A DNA stretch of 6,398 nucleotides from Clostridiales bacterium (GTDB taxonomy: Bacteria > Bacillota > Clostridia > Lachnospirales > Lachnospiraceae): assembly GCA_018374355.1 (NCBI GenBank), contig JAHAFI010000057.1, forward strand, positions 1-6,398, given 5' to 3'. Position 1 is the first letter of the stretch. The number at the start of each line of letters is the position of its first letter. The translations under genes were made by a program, and so were the position numbers. Shown here in pieces: positions 5,603 through 6,398 of the stretch. Under the pieces are notes generated by a model that worked only from the letters and a program-made list of their open reading frames with translations, was not told where the DNA came from and did no database searches.

Positions 5603-5675
5603 TACCTGTATGATAAGATATAAACATCAAAGAAAGTTGAAAATGTTCATTCATACTAACAAATCCGCATAGATT

Positions 5676-5716
5676 GAAACACTTTCCTCCGTAACTGGTT
5701 GAAAGTGTTTCTTTTT
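5676..5716 (+). terminator. intrinsic terminator between carboxypeptidase and ybaK genes
   Basis: GAAACACTTTC (5676-5686) pairs perfectly with GAAAGTGTTTC (5701-5711) across a 14-nt loop, followed by five Ts and further T-rich sequence. It lies about 135 bases after the carboxypeptidase stop, leaving an unusually long 3' UTR or room for a short independent transcript. It separates the two genes transcriptionally. Confidence 0.88.
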
Positions 5717-5722
5717 GTTTTC

Positions 5723-5750
5723 TTGCTTTTATATGATACCGTGATATAAT
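5723..5750 (+). promoter_or_regulatory. sigma-A promoter of the ybaK gene
   Basis: TTGCTT (5723-5728), a 16-base spacer and a perfect TATAAT (5745-5750), with TG at 5742-5743 forming an extended -10 (TGATATAAT). The start codon is 45 bases after the -10, leaving a short plain leader. This points to constitutive expression as a single gene. Confidence 0.8.
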
Positions 5751-5795
5751 GATACCAGAGTAAGTGTAAAATTTGGAAAAGGGGAGAGAACAGAG

Positions 5796-6269
5796 ATGGC
5801 AATTGATAAAGTAAGAGATTATTTGAAAGCATATGGAAAAGAAACCGACATACAGGAGTTTCAGGTGTCCAGCGCTACGGTGGATCTGGCGGCGCAGGCT
5901 TTGGGCGTGGACGGAGCGAGAATCGCAAAAAGCATGTCCTTTTATCCCAAGGAGGGAGAAGGCTGTATTGTCGTTGTGACGGCCGGGGATACGAAGGTGG
6001 ATAACAGTAAATTCAAACAGTATTTCGGGATGAAAGCAAAGATGCTGAAAGGCGAGGATATCGAACGGCTTACGGGACATGCTCCCGGAGGTGTCTGCCC
6101 TTTTGCCAATCCAAAGGAATGCAGAGTTTATCTGGATGAGTCTATGAAACGGTTTGAAACGGTATTTCCCGCGTGCGGCAGCGCAAATTCAGCCATTGAG
6201 ATGACCTGCGGCGAGCTGTACCGCTGCGCAGATGCGCTGGACTGGGTGGATGTCTGCAAATCCATGTGA
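5796..6269 (+). CDS. ybaK: YbaK/EbsC-family aminoacyl-tRNA deacylase
   Basis: This 157-aa cytoplasmic protein belongs to the YbaK/EbsC/ProX-like family, free-standing editing domains that hydrolyse misacylated tRNAs such as Cys-tRNA(Pro) and protect translation fidelity. A GGGGAGAG ribosome site (5781-5788) lies 7 nt before the ATG. Family marks are Lys45 in the ARIAKSMSF segment, the VVTAGDTKVD strand-loop (60-69), the GHAPGGVCPF motif (94-103), corresponding to the conserved GxxPGGVSPFG loop that shapes the active site, and the late GSANSAIEMT segment (128-137). Length is normal and the protein appears complete. Several cysteines near the end (138, 144, 154) are notable but unexplained. It has its own promoter and is not in an operon here. 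Exact substrate (Cys-tRNA(Pro) or another misacylated tRNA) cannot be told from sequence; family membership is well supported. Confidence 0.9.
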   Translation: MAIDKVRDYLKAYGKETDIQEFQVSSATVDLAAQALGVDGARIAKSMSFYPKEGEGCIVVVTAGDTKVDNSKFKQYFGMKAKMLKGEDIERLTGHAPGGVCPFANPKECRVYLDESMKRFETVFPACGSANSAIEMTCGELYRCADALDWVDVCKSM

Positions 6270-6279
6270 TTTTGCAGAC
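6252..6279 (+). other. hairpin spanning the ybaK stop codon
   Basis: GTCTGCAAA (6252-6260) and TTTGCAGAC (6271-6279) form a perfect 9-bp stem whose 10-nt loop contains the ybaK stop codon (6267-6269). No T-run follows, so it is not a standard terminator. It could stabilise the 3' end or cooperate with the palindrome just downstream. Confidence 0.5.
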
Positions 6280-6300
6280 TGTCTGTGATGGGTCCGGATA

Positions 6301-6368
6301 GTCAAAAACCCCGCTGCAAGCAACGGGGCATCAAATTTGTAACGCTGCAGAGCAGCGGGGTATTTGAC
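6301..6368. repeat. long imperfect palindrome, probable interspersed repeat
   Basis: The 17-bp arms GTCAAAAACCCCGCTGC (6301-6317) and GCAGCGGGGTATTTGAC (6352-6368) are complementary except at one position, with a 34-base centre. Inner alternatives compete: CCCCGCTG can instead pair with CAACGGGG (6321-6328), and GCTGC (6344-6348) with GCAGC (6352-6356). It is much more GC-rich than nearby intergenic DNA. From memory, GTCAAATACCCCGCTGC-type palindromes recur in intergenic regions of Lachnospiraceae genomes, so I infer a dispersed palindromic repeat continuing past 6368. It may also terminate or process the ybaK transcript. Confidence 0.55.
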
Positions 6369-6398
6369 CCTCGCAGCAGTCGCCAAATGGATATGCAA

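Noticed and set aside
5643..5672. Nine-codon leader peptide (MFIHTNKSA) before the terminator, suggesting attenuation of ybaK
   Set aside because: No clear ribosome site, no run of regulatory codons, and ybaK has its own near-consensus promoter after the terminator.
4521..6080. 519-codon open frame on the minus strand
   Set aside because: It lies antisense to the carboxypeptidase gene and part of ybaK, crosses a strong terminator and promoter, and its translation is rich in His/Arg/Cys/Ser with no recognisable domain; it is a shadow of the plus-strand genes.
1..6398. CRISPR array, tRNA or rRNA genes
   Set aside because: No regularly spaced repeats, no tRNA cloverleaf or CCA-type ends and no rRNA-like blocks were seen on either strand.

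Overview
The window reads as a low-to-mid GC Gram-positive Firmicute, most likely a gut Lachnospiraceae-type Clostridium (Blautia/Dorea/Ruminococcus-like). The reasons are the strong AGGAGG-type ribosome binding sites, the extended -10 (TGnTATAAT) promoters, the Bce-type ABC transporter, the lipoprotein signal peptide and the gene families present. This is inference from style and families; no database search was possible. All supported genes are on the + strand.

Left part (1-1400) is AT-rich and looks accessory. Positions 1-122 carry a run of compact hairpins without a convincing gene. They resemble the right end and 3' part of the omega (guide) RNA of an IS200/IS605-type TnpB element whose body would lie outside the window. 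Next is a gene for a 238-aa secreted lipoprotein of unknown function (187-903). Then come about 500 bases of debris: a 3' gene remnant ending in a clear intrinsic terminator (933-1055), a 36-codon orphan ORF (1159-1269), and a broken fragment matching the DUF4160 consensus as I recall it (1280-1375). A perfect 13-bp A/T hairpin with a T-run closes this stretch and abuts an extended -10 promoter.

The middle part (1473-4223) is a two-gene bceA-bceB operon for a BceAB-type ABC transporter, a family used for cell-envelope stress and antimicrobial-peptide resistance. All ATPase motifs of BceA are intact, but a one-base deletion near 2150 puts its last ~30 residues out of frame. Restoring one base gives a 255-aa protein whose stop overlaps the bceB start as ATGAGTAG. 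No BceRS two-component system is in the window.

The right part holds two single-gene units. The first (4401-5540) encodes a membrane-anchored S11 D-alanyl-D-alanine carboxypeptidase-like protein with a strong promoter, a second possible regulated promoter carrying TTAAGAAAA direct repeats, and a substituted SxN motif. The second (5796-6269) encodes a YbaK/EbsC-family aminoacyl-tRNA deacylase with its own near-consensus promoter, insulated by an intrinsic terminator at 5676-5716. The window ends in a long imperfect palindrome (6301-6368), probably an interspersed repeat.

Functionally, the transporter and the carboxypeptidase both bear on the cell envelope and on peptidoglycan-targeting antibiotics, but they have separate promoters and their link is only suggestive.
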